A stretch of DNA of 64,000 nucleotides. Origin: Arthrobacter sp. Soc17.1.1.1 (GTDB lineage: Bacteria > Actinomycetota > Actinomycetes > Actinomycetales > Micrococcaceae). Position numbers and translations under genes: made by a program. The notes under the pieces are model-generated. The model made no database searches and had not been told where the DNA came from. It worked only from the letters and a program-made list of their open reading frames with translations. The stretch spans positions 2,976,001-3,040,000 of the forward strand of contig NZ_JBAJII010000001.1 of the NCBI RefSeq assembly GCF_036867195.1. Reading direction: 5' to 3'. Of the stretch, positions 7,961 through 16,335 are shown one piece after another; positions within the stretch are counted from its first letter, which is position 1; every line of letters starts with the position of its first letter.

Positions 7961-8704
7961 ATGCAGGACGCTGTGCCATCCGTGATCAGGCTCAGGGCCC
8001 AGGCGCTGCTCGACGACGCGGACACAGCCGCCCTCCGCCTCTCCGGCACCCCGTCGGTCGCGACGGGTCGAGCCACTGTCGCGTTCTCCGTCGTCGTCGC
8101 GGGCGCCCTCACGCTCATGCTGAGCGACGCCGCACCTCCGCTCGTCCTGTCCGGGCTGATCGCCGTCCTGATCGCCGTGATCGTCCTCGTCGCCATCACG
8201 CGCCGTACGAGGAGCGTCCTCCCCCACGGGTGGAACCGGCGACTCGCGTTCAGCTCCTTCCTTCCCCCCGCGGCCGTCTACCTCATCAACGGCGCACTGC
8301 TGGTACTCGGTCATCGCCCGCAGTTGCCGCTCTGGGGCGCGCTGGGCATCGCGGGCCTGCTGGCCGCGCCCCTCGCAGCCAGCGGCGTGTGGCTCATCCG
8401 GCGTCGCGGACAGCAATCCCCTTCCCCGACGAGCGCATCGGACAACCCCTTCATCGTGCTCGCAGCCCTCGCAGCGGTGGACGCCGCCGGCCTGCGGAGC
8501 CTCCGGCTGGCGACCGGATTCCCGGACGACGCACTGGACCGGATCATGAGGGACCTCGACGCACGCGAGCTCGTGGACCTCGGGTGGGGCGGCAGCCGGC
8601 CCGGGCTGAACACCCCGGTGGCGCTGACACCTGCGGGGGCCGCAGAATTCGAGGATGTCCGGGCACGGCTGCGCCTAGAGGCCGACGGCATCCCGGACCG
8701 ATGA
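7961..8704 (+). CDS. Membrane protein with C-terminal winged-helix domain
   Basis: A 247-residue protein with two parts. The first ~145 residues hold about four hydrophobic helices. The last ~85 residues look like a winged helix of the kind found in small stand-alone regulators: NPFIVLAALAAVDAAGLRSL, then DDALDRIMRDLDARELVDL, then ALTPAGAAEFEDVRARL. In the known soluble family this domain binds DNA as a dimer. Coupling it to a membrane domain suggests a one-component membrane-bound regulator or a protein-interaction use of the fold; both are inference. GGAGGGGG precedes the ATG. The stop overlaps the start of the DUF6314 gene (ATGA), so the two are translationally coupled. Confidence 0.6.
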   Translation: MQDAVPSVIRLRAQALLDDADTAALRLSGTPSVATGRATVAFSVVVAGALTLMLSDAAPPLVLSGLIAVLIAVIVLVAITRRTRSVLPHGWNRRLAFSSFLPPAAVYLINGALLVLGHRPQLPLWGALGIAGLLAAPLAASGVWLIRRRGQQSPSPTSASDNPFIVLAALAAVDAAGLRSLRLATGFPDDALDRIMRDLDARELVDLGWGGSRPGLNTPVALTPAGAAEFEDVRARLRLEADGIPDR

Positions 8705-9201
8705 GCGGACCGGTCCCCGTCCCCGATCCGATCGCCTTCCTCGCCGGGACCTGGTCCACCCGGCGGCAGCTCCTGGACCGCTCGACCGGCACCACAGGCA
8801 CCTTCTCGGGGACCACGACCTTCACGCCCGACGGCGGCGGCCTGCGGTGGGACGAGGAGGGCACGGTCTGCTGGGCCTCGTTCCGGGGCCCGGCCACGCG
8901 CTCGTACCGCATCGACCCCGGGGGGCCCGGGGACACCGGGGCGACCGTCACCTTCCCGGACGGACGGGTGCTGTGCCACCTCGACCTGCGGTCGGGCACG
9001 GCACGCGACGAGCACGCCTGCTCCCCGGACACCTACCGCGTGCACTTCACCGTCACGGCCTACGGCACGGTCGACTACTCCTGGGACGTCACGGGTCCGG
9101 CGAAGGACCATCTCCTGACGACCGTCCTCACCCGGACCGGAGCCCCCTCCGCGCCTTCGACCGACGGTCCCGGGGCCCCGACACCACAGGACGCCGCTTG
9201 A
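8701..9201 (+). CDS. DUF6314 family protein
   Basis: Protein of 166 residues resembling DUF6314, a small cytosolic beta-rich family with unassigned function. Supporting features are the opening DPIAFLAGTWSTRRQLLDR, FSGTTTFTPDGGGLRWDEEG, a central RSYRIDP, and the C-terminal YSWDVTGPAKDHLLTTVLTR. The fold is probably a lipocalin-like barrel by analogy with THAP4/DUF1794-type sequences; this is inference. It overlaps the membrane winged-helix gene by 4 nt. Its 3' end runs 74 nt into the end of the convergent acyltransferase gene. Confidence 0.65.
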   Translation: MSGPVPVPDPIAFLAGTWSTRRQLLDRSTGTTGTFSGTTTFTPDGGGLRWDEEGTVCWASFRGPATRSYRIDPGGPGDTGATVTFPDGRVLCHLDLRSGTARDEHACSPDTYRVHFTVTAYGTVDYSWDVTGPAKDHLLTTVLTRTGAPSAPSTDGPGAPTPQDAA

Positions 9202-10255
9202 GGGCGGGCAACTCGAACAGCAGATCCACCGATGCATGCGCCCGGGTGGAATACACCCAGGCCAGTCCGAGCGGCACCCCCACGCCCACGGCCAGGAGCA
9301 GCGGCAGCAACCACGTCCCCGCGACCCCGGCGGCCTCGGCGAGGGCGAGCGTCACCATGACCGGGCCGAGGTGCACCACGTAGAAGACGATCGAGTACCG
9401 TCCCACGAACTCGAGGGCCGCCGTCGCGCGGTTGACCCCGAGCCGGGGGAAGATCCAGCACACCACCCCGAGGGCACCCACCACGCCCCACACGAACTCG
9501 CCCCGGTAGAGGACGTCCCGGCCCGCCACGTTGAGCACACCCACGGTGACCGCCGAGGCCGCCGCCAGCGCGAGCACCCACGGCCTGCCGATGGCCCGCT
9601 CCACCAGGCGTGCGTGGCGTGCGCACCACGCGCCGAAGAAGAAGAAGGCCGCCAGGAACGCGAGGGTCCCGGGGCGGCCGTCATCCGGCAGCACGAAGGA
9701 CAGCGCGAGCCCTGAACCCGCGATCACCAGGGGTGGCACGCGCCGCAGCGGATAGGCCAGCGCGTAGAACACGAGGATGAACCACAGGTACCAGAGGTAG
9801 GTGGGCGACAGGTAGAGGATCTCGGCCAGCCGAGCGGGGCCGAGGTCACCGCTGGCTGCGAGGATGATCACCGACCACAGGAGGTAGGGCCACGCCACCA
9901 TGGAGGCCTTGCCCGCGAAGTACTCGCGCCCCGACTTGGCGACGGACCGCGGCAGCAGGATCCCCGAGAGGAACATCAGCACGGGCATGCGGAACGGCTC
10001 GAGGAACAGGTTGAACTGGTCGAGCCCCGGGGTCGGACCGACGGCCACACGGAGGGCCTCCCCCGCGTGCAGGACGACGACGAGGAGGATGGCGGCACCG
10101 CGCAGGCTGTCGAGCCAGCCGATGCGTGTGTGCTCGGTGGTGCTGATGGTGGCCTCCCCGGCGTCGAGATCCCACTGTAGGCATGCGCACCGGTACTTCG
10201 GAGGGTGGCCCTCCCCGGATGGCCGCAGCACGAGGGAAGTGGTACAGGCATCCAT
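9128..10255 (-). CDS. Acyltransferase 3 family membrane protein (start uncertain)
   Basis: Integral membrane O-acyltransferase of the OafA/YrhL type with about ten hydrophobic segments. The family signature appears at the start: TRIGWLDSLRGAAILLVVVLHAGEAL, split here between the conserved Arg/Gly helix and the catalytic-type His. Further on there are LEPFRMPVLMFLSGILL and the extracellular-loop WYLWFILVFYALAYPL. Such enzymes transfer acetyl or similar groups to surface polysaccharides. The start is problematic. The given ATG lacks a ribosome binding site. The strongest site, GGGGAGG with a 5-nt spacer, faces an in-frame ATC (10147) that begins ISTTEH, which looks like a typical MSTTE start with its ATG altered. 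The upstream side is the 8-bp repeat array. The gene could be start-defective or use a near-cognate codon. Confidence 0.75.
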   Translation of the reverse strand: MDACTTSLVLRPSGEGHPPKYRCACLQWDLDAGEATISTTEHTRIGWLDSLRGAAILLVVVLHAGEALRVAVGPTPGLDQFNLFLEPFRMPVLMFLSGILLPRSVAKSGREYFAGKASMVAWPYLLWSVIILAASGDLGPARLAEILYLSPTYLWYLWFILVFYALAYPLRRVPPLVIAGSGLALSFVLPDDGRPGTLAFLAAFFFFGAWCARHARLVERAIGRPWVLALAAASAVTVGVLNVAGRDVLYRGEFVWGVVGALGVVCWIFPRLGVNRATAALEFVGRYSIVFYVVHLGPVMVTLALAEAAGVAGTWLLPLLLAVGVGVPLGLAWVYSTRAHASVDLLFELPALKRRPVVSGPRDRRSKARRGLRSG

Positions 10256-10301
10256 CCGGTGCCGTTGACAGGGAGTACTCCGTTCGCTTCGCTTGGTGCA
10301 A

Positions 10302-10437
10302 GGCGGCACGGCGGCACGGCGGCACAGCGGCACAGCGGCACGGCGGCACAGCGGCACGGCGGCACAGCGGCACGGCGGCACGGCGGCACGGCGGCACGGC
10401 GGCACGGCGGCACGGCGGCACGGCGGCACGGCGGCAC
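10302..10437. repeat. 17-copy 8-bp tandem repeat (GGCGGCAC / AGCGGCAC)
   Basis: Seventeen perfect-length 8-bp units fill this stretch. Units 4, 5, 7 and 9 begin with A and the rest with G. The array lies between the divergent acyltransferase and alpha-mannosidase genes and ends 33 nt before the mannosidase ATG, just ahead of its ribosome binding site. Because 8 is not a multiple of three, copy-number change would shift frame in any ORF reading through it and would change promoter spacing. Confidence 0.95.
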
Positions 10438-10470
10438 GGACATGGTCCGACGGAGCAAAGGAGCAGGCCC

Positions 10471-13400
10471 ATGCACTACGACTCCCGCCTCGCCGAGGGC
10501 CGCATCCGCCGGTTCCGCGATGAGCGGCTCGTCTCCGCCCTGTACCGCCGCACGGCACCGCTCACGCTGTCCTGCTGGGAGGTGCCCGACGAACCGGTAC
10601 CGTTCGACGTCGCCGTCGGGCAGCGATTCCTGCCCGCTGCACACGGCATGACGTGGGGGCGCCCCTGGGGCACGGTGTGGTTCCATGCCGAGGGCGGGAT
10701 CCCGGCCGCCTGGGCGGAGGAGGCCGACGTACGGGTCGAACTGGTCGTCGATCTCGGCTTCACCGGCCACCAGTCCGGCTTCCAGGCGGAAGGGACGGTG
10801 TTCGCACCGTCGGGCAGGATCATCAAGGCCGTGGCGCCCCTGAATCGGGCCGTCGGGCTCGATGCCGCCGGCGCGGTGGACGTCTACATCGAGGCGGCCG
10901 CGAACCCGGACGTCGCCCAGGGCTTCCGGTTCACCCCCACGTCGTACGGTGACAGGGCGACGGCGGGTGACGAGCACCTGTACCGGCTCACGCAGATCGA
11001 GGTGGGGCTCCTCGACCTGCCGGTCTGGGAGCTGCAGCAGGATCTGGACGCACTCCTCGGGCTGGTGGGGCAGCTCCCCGCGTCCTCGCAGCGACGAGCC
11101 GAGATCCTCCACGCGCTGCACCGCATGGTGGACACCGTGGATCCCGACGACGTCTCCGGCACCGCCGCATGCGGGCGGTCCGTCCTCGCTCCGGCCCTCG
11201 CTCGACCGGCGGCGGCGAGCGCCCACCACCTGCACGCCGTCGGCCATGCACACATCGACTCCGCCTGGCTGTGGCCGACCCGCGAGACCGTGCGGAAGGT
11301 CGCCCGAACGTTCTCGAACGTGTGCGACCTGATTGACGAGAATCCGGACGTCGTCTTCGCGGCGTCCTCGGCGCAGCACTACGCCTGGCTCCAGCAGTCC
11401 TACCCGGAGCTGTTCGAGCGCGTGAGGGAGAAGGTGGCGTCCGGGAACTTCGTGCCGGTCGGCGGCATGTGGGTCGAATCGGACACGAACCTCCCGGGCG
11501 GCGAGGCGCTTGCACGGCAGTTCGTCCTCGGGAAGGGCTACTTCCTGCGCGAGTTCGGGGTCGAGTGCGAGGAGGTCTGGCTCCCCGACTCCTTCGGGTA
11601 CTCGGCAGCCCTCCCGCAGATCATGACCGCGGCAGGTGCGCGGTGGTTCCTGACGCAGAAGATCTCCTGGAACGAGACCAACAGGATGCCGCACCATACC
11701 TTCCGGTGGGAGGGCATCGACGGGTCCCGTATCTTCACGCACTTCCCGCCCGTCGATACCTACAACGCCCACCTCGGTGCCGACGAGCTCGCCCGCGCCG
11801 AGCGGCACTATGCGGAGAAGGGACAGGGCACGACCTCGTTGCTTCCCTTCGGCCACGGCGACGGTGGCGGCGGACCCACCCGCGAGATGATCGCTGCCGC
11901 GCGCCGCACCCGGTCGCTCGAGGGATCCCCCACCGTGGAACTGTCCGGTCCGCGCGCGTTCTTCGAGGCCGCCGAGGCAGAGTACCCGGAGCCGGCCGTG
12001 TGGTCCGGCGAGCTGTACCTCGAGTTCCATCGCGGCACCTACACCTCCCAAGCACGCACCAAGCGCGGTAACCGGCGGTCCGAGCACCTGCTGCGTGAGG
12101 CCGAGCTGTGGTCTGCGACGGCGACGGTCCGGACGGGATCGCCCTATCCGGCCGAGGAGTTGCGGGCGGCCTGGGAGACGGTGCTCCTGCAGCAGTTCCA
12201 CGACATCCTCCCGGGCACCTCCATCGCCTGGGTGCACCACGAGGCCGAGCGGAACTACGCCGACGTGGCGGTGCGGCTCGGGTCCGTCATCGAGGCGGCG
12301 GCCCGCACCCTCCTGGGTCGGGGACAGGACACCGCCGTACTCAACGCCTCACCGTTCCCCGTCGGCGCCGTGGCCGCCCTCGCCGCGGGCACCGAGCCGG
12401 TCACCGCGAACGCGACCGTCAGGCGGACCGATGACGGTTTCGTCCTCGAGAACGGCTCCGCCCGCGTCGAGGTCGACACCGCGGGCCTCATCCGCTCGCT
12501 GTGGGACGCGACCGTGGAGAGGGAGCTTGTCACTGCCGGGTCCGCTGCCAACCTGCTGCAACTGCACCGCGATACGCCGACGCAGTGGGATGCCTGGGAC
12601 CTCGACGAGCACTACCGCCGGATCACGACCGACCTCGTGGACGTCTCAGCGCTGGAGATCGTCGAGGGCCCCGCCGGGCAGGCACTGCGGATCGAACGGA
12701 CCTTCGGCTCATCACGGGTCGTGCAGCACCTCGCTCTCGACGCGACCGCTCCGAGGCTGCAGATCAGCACGGAGGTGGACTGGCACGAGCGGCAGAAGCT
12801 GCTGAAGCTGGCATTCCCCCTCGATGTCCAGGCCGAGCGCGCGACGTCGGAGATCCAGTTCGGCCACGTCCACCGCGCCACGCACGCGAACACGTCCTGG
12901 GACGCGGCGCGCTTCGAGACGGTGGCCCACCGGTGGGTGCATGTCGGTGAGCCGGGCTACGGCGTGGCCGTCGCCAACGACTCCACCTACGGACACGACA
13001 TCACCCGCACCCCGGCCGGACGGGCGACCACGACCACCGTCCGGCTCTCACTGCTCCGCGCACCCCTGTTCCCCGACCCGGGGGCGGACCAGGGCAGCCA
13101 TCGCATGGAGGTCTCGGTCCTGCTCGGAGCGGGAATCCCCGACGCCGTCGCCGAGGGATACCGCTTGAACCTGCCGCTGCGGACCGTTCGCGGCGTGGTG
13201 CGGACGGCGGTCGAACCACTCGTCCGGCTCGACAACCCCGGCCACGTCGTCGAGGCCGTCAAGCTGGCCGAGGACGGCTCGGGCGACGTCGTCGTGCGGC
13301 TGTACGAGGCCCATGGGAACCGGTCGCGGGGTGCTCTTCGTGCGGGCTTCGAGTTCTCCTCGGTGGCGGAGACGGACCTGCTCGAGCGGCTGGTTGAGGA

Positions 13401-13491
13401 CGTCGCCATCGCTCGGCGCGACGGTGACGGCGTGCACCTCGCCCTCCGGCCGTTCCAGATCGTCACGCTCCGCTTCGCCATGGCCTGCTGA
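10471..13491 (+). CDS. Alpha-mannosidase, glycoside hydrolase family 38
   Basis: Large GH38 enzyme of 1006 residues, within the usual 850-1050 range for bacterial cytosolic alpha-mannosidases, with no signal peptide. Order: N-terminal beta domain (about 1-240), catalytic barrel with HAVGHAHIDSAWLWPTRE (zinc ligands His and Asp, about residue 255), GMWVESDTNLPGGEAL, the nucleophile-bearing VWLPDSFGYSAALPQIM, LPFGHGDGGGGP, and QQFHDILPGTSI (last metal His), then beta-sandwich domains to the end. It should release terminal alpha-mannose from mannosides or N-glycan fragments. AAAGGAGCAGG precedes the ATG. It appears monocistronic. The upstream 8-bp repeat array may influence expression. Confidence 0.93.
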   Translation: MHYDSRLAEGRIRRFRDERLVSALYRRTAPLTLSCWEVPDEPVPFDVAVGQRFLPAAHGMTWGRPWGTVWFHAEGGIPAAWAEEADVRVELVVDLGFTGHQSGFQAEGTVFAPSGRIIKAVAPLNRAVGLDAAGAVDVYIEAAANPDVAQGFRFTPTSYGDRATAGDEHLYRLTQIEVGLLDLPVWELQQDLDALLGLVGQLPASSQRRAEILHALHRMVDTVDPDDVSGTAACGRSVLAPALARPAAASAHHLHAVGHAHIDSAWLWPTRETVRKVARTFSNVCDLIDENPDVVFAASSAQHYAWLQQSYPELFERVREKVASGNFVPVGGMWVESDTNLPGGEALARQFVLGKGYFLREFGVECEEVWLPDSFGYSAALPQIMTAAGARWFLTQKISWNETNRMPHHTFRWEGIDGSRIFTHFPPVDTYNAHLGADELARAERHYAEKGQGTTSLLPFGHGDGGGGPTREMIAAARRTRSLEGSPTVELSGPRAFFEAAEAEYPEPAVWSGELYLEFHRGTYTSQARTKRGNRRSEHLLREAELWSATATVRTGSPYPAEELRAAWETVLLQQFHDILPGTSIAWVHHEAERNYADVAVRLGSVIEAAARTLLGRGQDTAVLNASPFPVGAVAALAAGTEPVTANATVRRTDDGFVLENGSARVEVDTAGLIRSLWDATVERELVTAGSAANLLQLHRDTPTQWDAWDLDEHYRRITTDLVDVSALEIVEGPAGQALRIERTFGSSRVVQHLALDATAPRLQISTEVDWHERQKLLKLAFPLDVQAERATSEIQFGHVHRATHANTSWDAARFETVAHRWVHVGEPGYGVAVANDSTYGHDITRTPAGRATTTTVRLSLLRAPLFPDPGADQGSHRMEVSVLLGAGIPDAVAEGYRLNLPLRTVRGVVRTAVEPLVRLDNPGHVVEAVKLAEDGSGDVVVRLYEAHGNRSRGALRAGFEFSSVAETDLLERLVEDVAIARRDGDGVHLALRPFQIVTLRFAMAC

Positions 13492-13763
13492 CGAAGTCGG
13501 ACAGCGGCCCTGCCCGGAGCGCCATCTCCTCACGGACAGCGTCCCGAGGCAGAGCTTTCCCCGCGCGGAGGGTTTCTCATGTCGCTGACGGCGAGCGATG
13601 CTCGATCTGGCGACACATCAGGTCTCAGCACGAGGAGGATCACGCCCAGCCGGGGTCCTTCATGAGCCGGAGGTAAGCCAGGTGATAGTTCGGGAACGGC
13701 GGGGGAAGTAGGCTCAAGCCATCAACTTTCAGCCGCGTCTGCGGCTTCTCAGGGGGACACACT
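13492..13763. other. Intergenic stretch opening the lower-GC accessory segment
   Basis: No convincing gene. G+C falls noticeably from here to tRNA-Tyr. The right end holds the promoter and leader of the nuclease-SGNH gene: TAGGCT at 13709-13714, then a leader that contains the AGCCGC/GCGGCT hairpin and is repeated upstream of the Excalibur gene. Confidence 0.6.
13709..13758 (+). promoter_or_regulatory. Promoter and hairpin leader shared with the Excalibur-protein gene
   Basis: A -10-like TAGGCT is followed by a leader containing CTTTCAGCCGCGTCTGCGGCT. Within it AGCCGC-GTCT-GCGGCT can form a small hairpin. An AGGGGGAC ribosome binding site follows. The same arrangement with only a few substitutions, including compensating bases in the loop, occurs at 16280-16327 before the second secreted protein. 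Confidence 0.65.
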
Positions 13764-15878
13764 TTGCATACCCGCCGTCGTCGGGCCATGTCTGCGCTGA
13801 CGTGCCTGGCCATCACCACTGCGGCAGTCGCCGTCGCCGTCGTGCCGTCGCATGCCACCGCTCGCGAAGGACAGCAGGTCAGCGCCCTGTCCCTCGTGTC
13901 GGAACTGGCCGTCCGTGCCGCAGTCGGGCCAGCGTACAACCGCGATCACTTCCACCACTGGACGGACGACGACGGTGACTGCCGGGATACCTACCAGGAA
14001 GTTCTCGCGCGAGACTCCCTCGTCCCCGTGACTCTGACGGCTGACGGCTGCTCTGTCGTGGCTGGTCAGTGGTCCTCGGCCTACGCCGGGCAGACGCAGA
14101 CCGACGCAGCAGACGTCGACGTCGATCACCTGGTCCCTCTCAGTGAGGCCTGGTATTCCGGCGCTTCGACCTGGGACCCCGGCACGCGTCAGCGATTCGC
14201 GAACGACCTCGGCCTTACCGCCTCACTCGTCACCTTGACGAAAAGCCTCTCGGAGTCGAGGGGTGCGTCTGACCCGGACGAGTGGCTTCCACCGGCCGCC
14301 GACGCCCAGTGCCAGTACGCATCCGAGTGGGTACGTGTGAAGTACCGGTGGGGCCTCTCCGTGGATGCGACAGAGCAGGCGCAGCTTCTATCGCTACTGA
14401 GCGGCGAGTGCCAGGATTTCAGTGTCATCGTTCCGGCAATGGCGGTGGCAGTGCCAGTCACATCGACGCCCGGACCCACGCCGCCCGCGCCTGGACCCAC
14501 GCCGCCCGCGCCCGAACCCACGCCGCCCGCGCCCGAACCCACGCCGCCCGCGGCCGGACCCACGCCTGAACCCACGCCGCCCGCGCCCGAACCCACGCCT
14601 GAACCCACGCCGCCGCCCGGCCCTCTGTTCAAGCACAGCTTTGACGGCACCATCTACAAGCAGATCAGTGGGGTGCCGTACGCCATCTCCTACGAGGAGT
14701 GGCGCGAGGTCTACAGGTTTCGTCCACCACAGCCGACCGCGACGGATTACGTGAAGTATCCCTGGTCGCCGACCGTCTACGCGGTGACATTCTGGACGCA
14801 GGATGAAGCATCGTGGCAGTGGACGGCCCTCGACTACAACCAGTACCGGATGGCGAGGTTCCCGAAGCCCAGGGCCGCTGGATGGATTCAAGGGAGTCAT
14901 TACTACAAGTGGGGCACCTCGCCCGAACTCTTCGTGGAAGGCGCGGACGGGGTCAAGCACAAGCTGACCGGGGCGGAGTGGGCGGCTTCCAGGTACAGAC
15001 CTTTCGTCGACCGCGCGAACGAGGGTGTTCTGAAACTGTCGTGGGCACCCGAGCTCGCCTGGATGAGCAACATCAGCACCGGTCAAGGGGCTCCGCTCAA
15101 CTACCCGCGCTGGCAGGGAGAAGCACTGCCGACTCCCCGGACGGTGGCGCGGATCAACGGCGACCAGTTCTACCAGAACTACGGCAGCAGCACGATCTGG
15201 TACGCCGGGCCCGGCATGAACCGTCCTGTCACCTACTCCGAGTGGGTGCGGGCGGGCTCTCCAAGCTTCTCTGTGCGGGGCGCTCCCCCCGTCTACCCGT
15301 TCACCAGCGTCAAGGCCACGGCCACATCAGTGGTGCTCTATGGCGATTCACAACTCGACGGTGACTCCTGGAGTGAGCAGGGCGCCCGTGCTCTGGGCTT
15401 CACAGATCAAGCTTCACACTTCTCCTACGGCGGGATCGGTTACTCCACCTCCAGCCCTTCGGCCGGTGGCACCGGCTGGACGGCCGTTCAGCAGGGACGG
15501 GTGCCTTTTCCGGGTGGCTCCCCGGGTCTCGTACTGGTCTCCCTGGGCGGCAATGATGCCTCCGCGGGACGATCCGACGCGCAAGTCATCGCTGACAGTT
15601 CAGCCCTCTGGGCGAAGCTGAAGCTGATGTACCCGCAGAGCAGGATCATCATCAACGGCGTGATGTCCCGCAACGATGTCTCCCATAACCGGCGTCGTCA
15701 CATTGACGACGTGCTGGCCGCCAATGCGGCCAGGCAGGGTGTCACGTTCGTCTCCGTTGCCGGCCTCGCCAGCGCGGCCAACGCTCAGTACTTGGATAAC
15801 GTCCACATGTCACAGGCCGGGCACGACGCCGTCGCCCCGCTGTACACAGCGAGATTGGCGGCCGCACTCAAGAGGTAG
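13764..15878 (+). CDS. Secreted HNH nuclease - five-fold repeat module - SGNH hydrolase fusion
   Basis: A 704-residue exported protein with three parts. (1) A Sec signal peptide (about 1-33) and an HNH/DUF1524-type nuclease domain (about 40-225) with YNRDHFHHWTDDDGDCRDTY, the active-site-like DVDHLVPLSEAWYSGA and LTKSLSESRGASDP. (2) A Pro-rich TPPAPEP linker (about 233-290), then about 215 residues made of five imperfect units of about 45 residues; I do not recognise this module. (3) A C-terminal SGNH/GDSL hydrolase (about 520-704) with VLYGDSQLDG, VSLGGNDAS and LDNVHMSQAGHDA, giving Ser, Asp and His of a catalytic triad. TTG was chosen as start because AGGGGGAC lies just upstream; an ATG eight codons in is the alternative. 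It could attack extracellular DNA and an ester-bearing polymer. The combination is unusual. Confidence 0.8.
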   Translation: MHTRRRRAMSALTCLAITTAAVAVAVVPSHATAREGQQVSALSLVSELAVRAAVGPAYNRDHFHHWTDDDGDCRDTYQEVLARDSLVPVTLTADGCSVVAGQWSSAYAGQTQTDAADVDVDHLVPLSEAWYSGASTWDPGTRQRFANDLGLTASLVTLTKSLSESRGASDPDEWLPPAADAQCQYASEWVRVKYRWGLSVDATEQAQLLSLLSGECQDFSVIVPAMAVAVPVTSTPGPTPPAPGPTPPAPEPTPPAPEPTPPAAGPTPEPTPPAPEPTPEPTPPPGPLFKHSFDGTIYKQISGVPYAISYEEWREVYRFRPPQPTATDYVKYPWSPTVYAVTFWTQDEASWQWTALDYNQYRMARFPKPRAAGWIQGSHYYKWGTSPELFVEGADGVKHKLTGAEWAASRYRPFVDRANEGVLKLSWAPELAWMSNISTGQGAPLNYPRWQGEALPTPRTVARINGDQFYQNYGSSTIWYAGPGMNRPVTYSEWVRAGSPSFSVRGAPPVYPFTSVKATATSVVLYGDSQLDGDSWSEQGARALGFTDQASHFSYGGIGYSTSSPSAGGTGWTAVQQGRVPFPGGSPGLVLVSLGGNDASAGRSDAQVIADSSALWAKLKLMYPQSRIIINGVMSRNDVSHNRRRHIDDVLAANAARQGVTFVSVAGLASAANAQYLDNVHMSQAGHDAVAPLYTARLAAALKR
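14466..14622. repeat. Repeats encoding the Pro-rich linker
   Basis: CCCACGCCGCCCGCGCCYGRA-type 18-nt units, plus shorter variants, encode PTPPAPEP repeats between the nuclease domain and the repeat module. Copy-number change would keep the frame. Confidence 0.85.
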
Positions 15879-16279
15879 GCATCAGAACGCAGGCTTGTAG
15901 ACCGCTCAGGTCCTGCACGAGGCCAGCGGTGGGTTTCGCAATCTTCCGTGTGCCGTGTCCGGTGTTAGCTGGGGGAGAGTCGGCCGCGTCCATTGCGGGA
16001 CGTCGTCCATTGCGGGACGTCGCGGAGGTGCCGGGCGATCTTACGGGTGGCCTCGGCGCCTTCGATGGAGGACCCCGTGAACCGTTCGAGGCGCCTTGGC
16101 GCCGACATGATCTGCGATTGCTGAGTGCGGATCAACGCGCTGGAGGAGTCAGGCAGAAGGGCTGAAATGCCCCTGACGCCAGTCGGCGCAGTAGCGTCTG
16201 TTACCTCCCGGTCAGGGCGCTGCTGCACCAGAAGAATTTCGGACGGACCTGATCCTCGCTCGGCCAGTATCGGAACACG
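15879..16279. other. Intergenic stretch between the two secreted-module genes
   Basis: About 400 nt with no convincing gene. It contains a perfect 17-bp tandem duplication (TCCATTGCGGGACGTCG at 15989-16005 and 16006-16022). An 87-codon minus-strand frame crosses the region but has no ribosome binding site or recognisable motif. It may be decayed DNA. Confidence 0.5.
15989..16022. repeat. 17-bp perfect tandem duplication
   Basis: TCCATTGCGGGACGTCG occurs twice back to back in otherwise featureless intergenic DNA. It may mark a past insertion or a slippage event. Confidence 0.9.
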
Positions 16280-16327
16280 TATGCTCAGGCCATCATCTTT
16301 CAGCCGCGTCCGCGGCTCCTCATGGAG
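16280..16327 (+). promoter_or_regulatory. Promoter and hairpin leader, second copy
   Basis: TATGCT as -10, then a leader nearly identical to that before the nuclease-SGNH gene, including AGCCGC-GTCC-GCGGCT. The distance from -10 to start codon is about the same (51 versus 50 nt). This suggests the promoter and leader were duplicated with the gene and that the two genes are co-regulated. Confidence 0.65.
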
Positions 16328-16335
16328 AGACGCCT

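Noticed and set aside
10302..10437. Possible CRISPR array
   Set aside because: The units are contiguous 8-bp repeats with no spacers and no cas genes are in the window.
13500..13764. A duplicate of the tRNA-Tyr 3' end as the other attachment site of an island
   Set aside because: I searched the left flank by eye for GGCAGATGAGGGATTCGAAC-like sequence and found none. The island boundary on that side therefore remains undefined.
15965..16228. 87-codon minus-strand frame in the gap between the two module genes
   Set aside because: It has no ribosome binding site, motif or family resemblance, and a 17-bp duplication runs through it.
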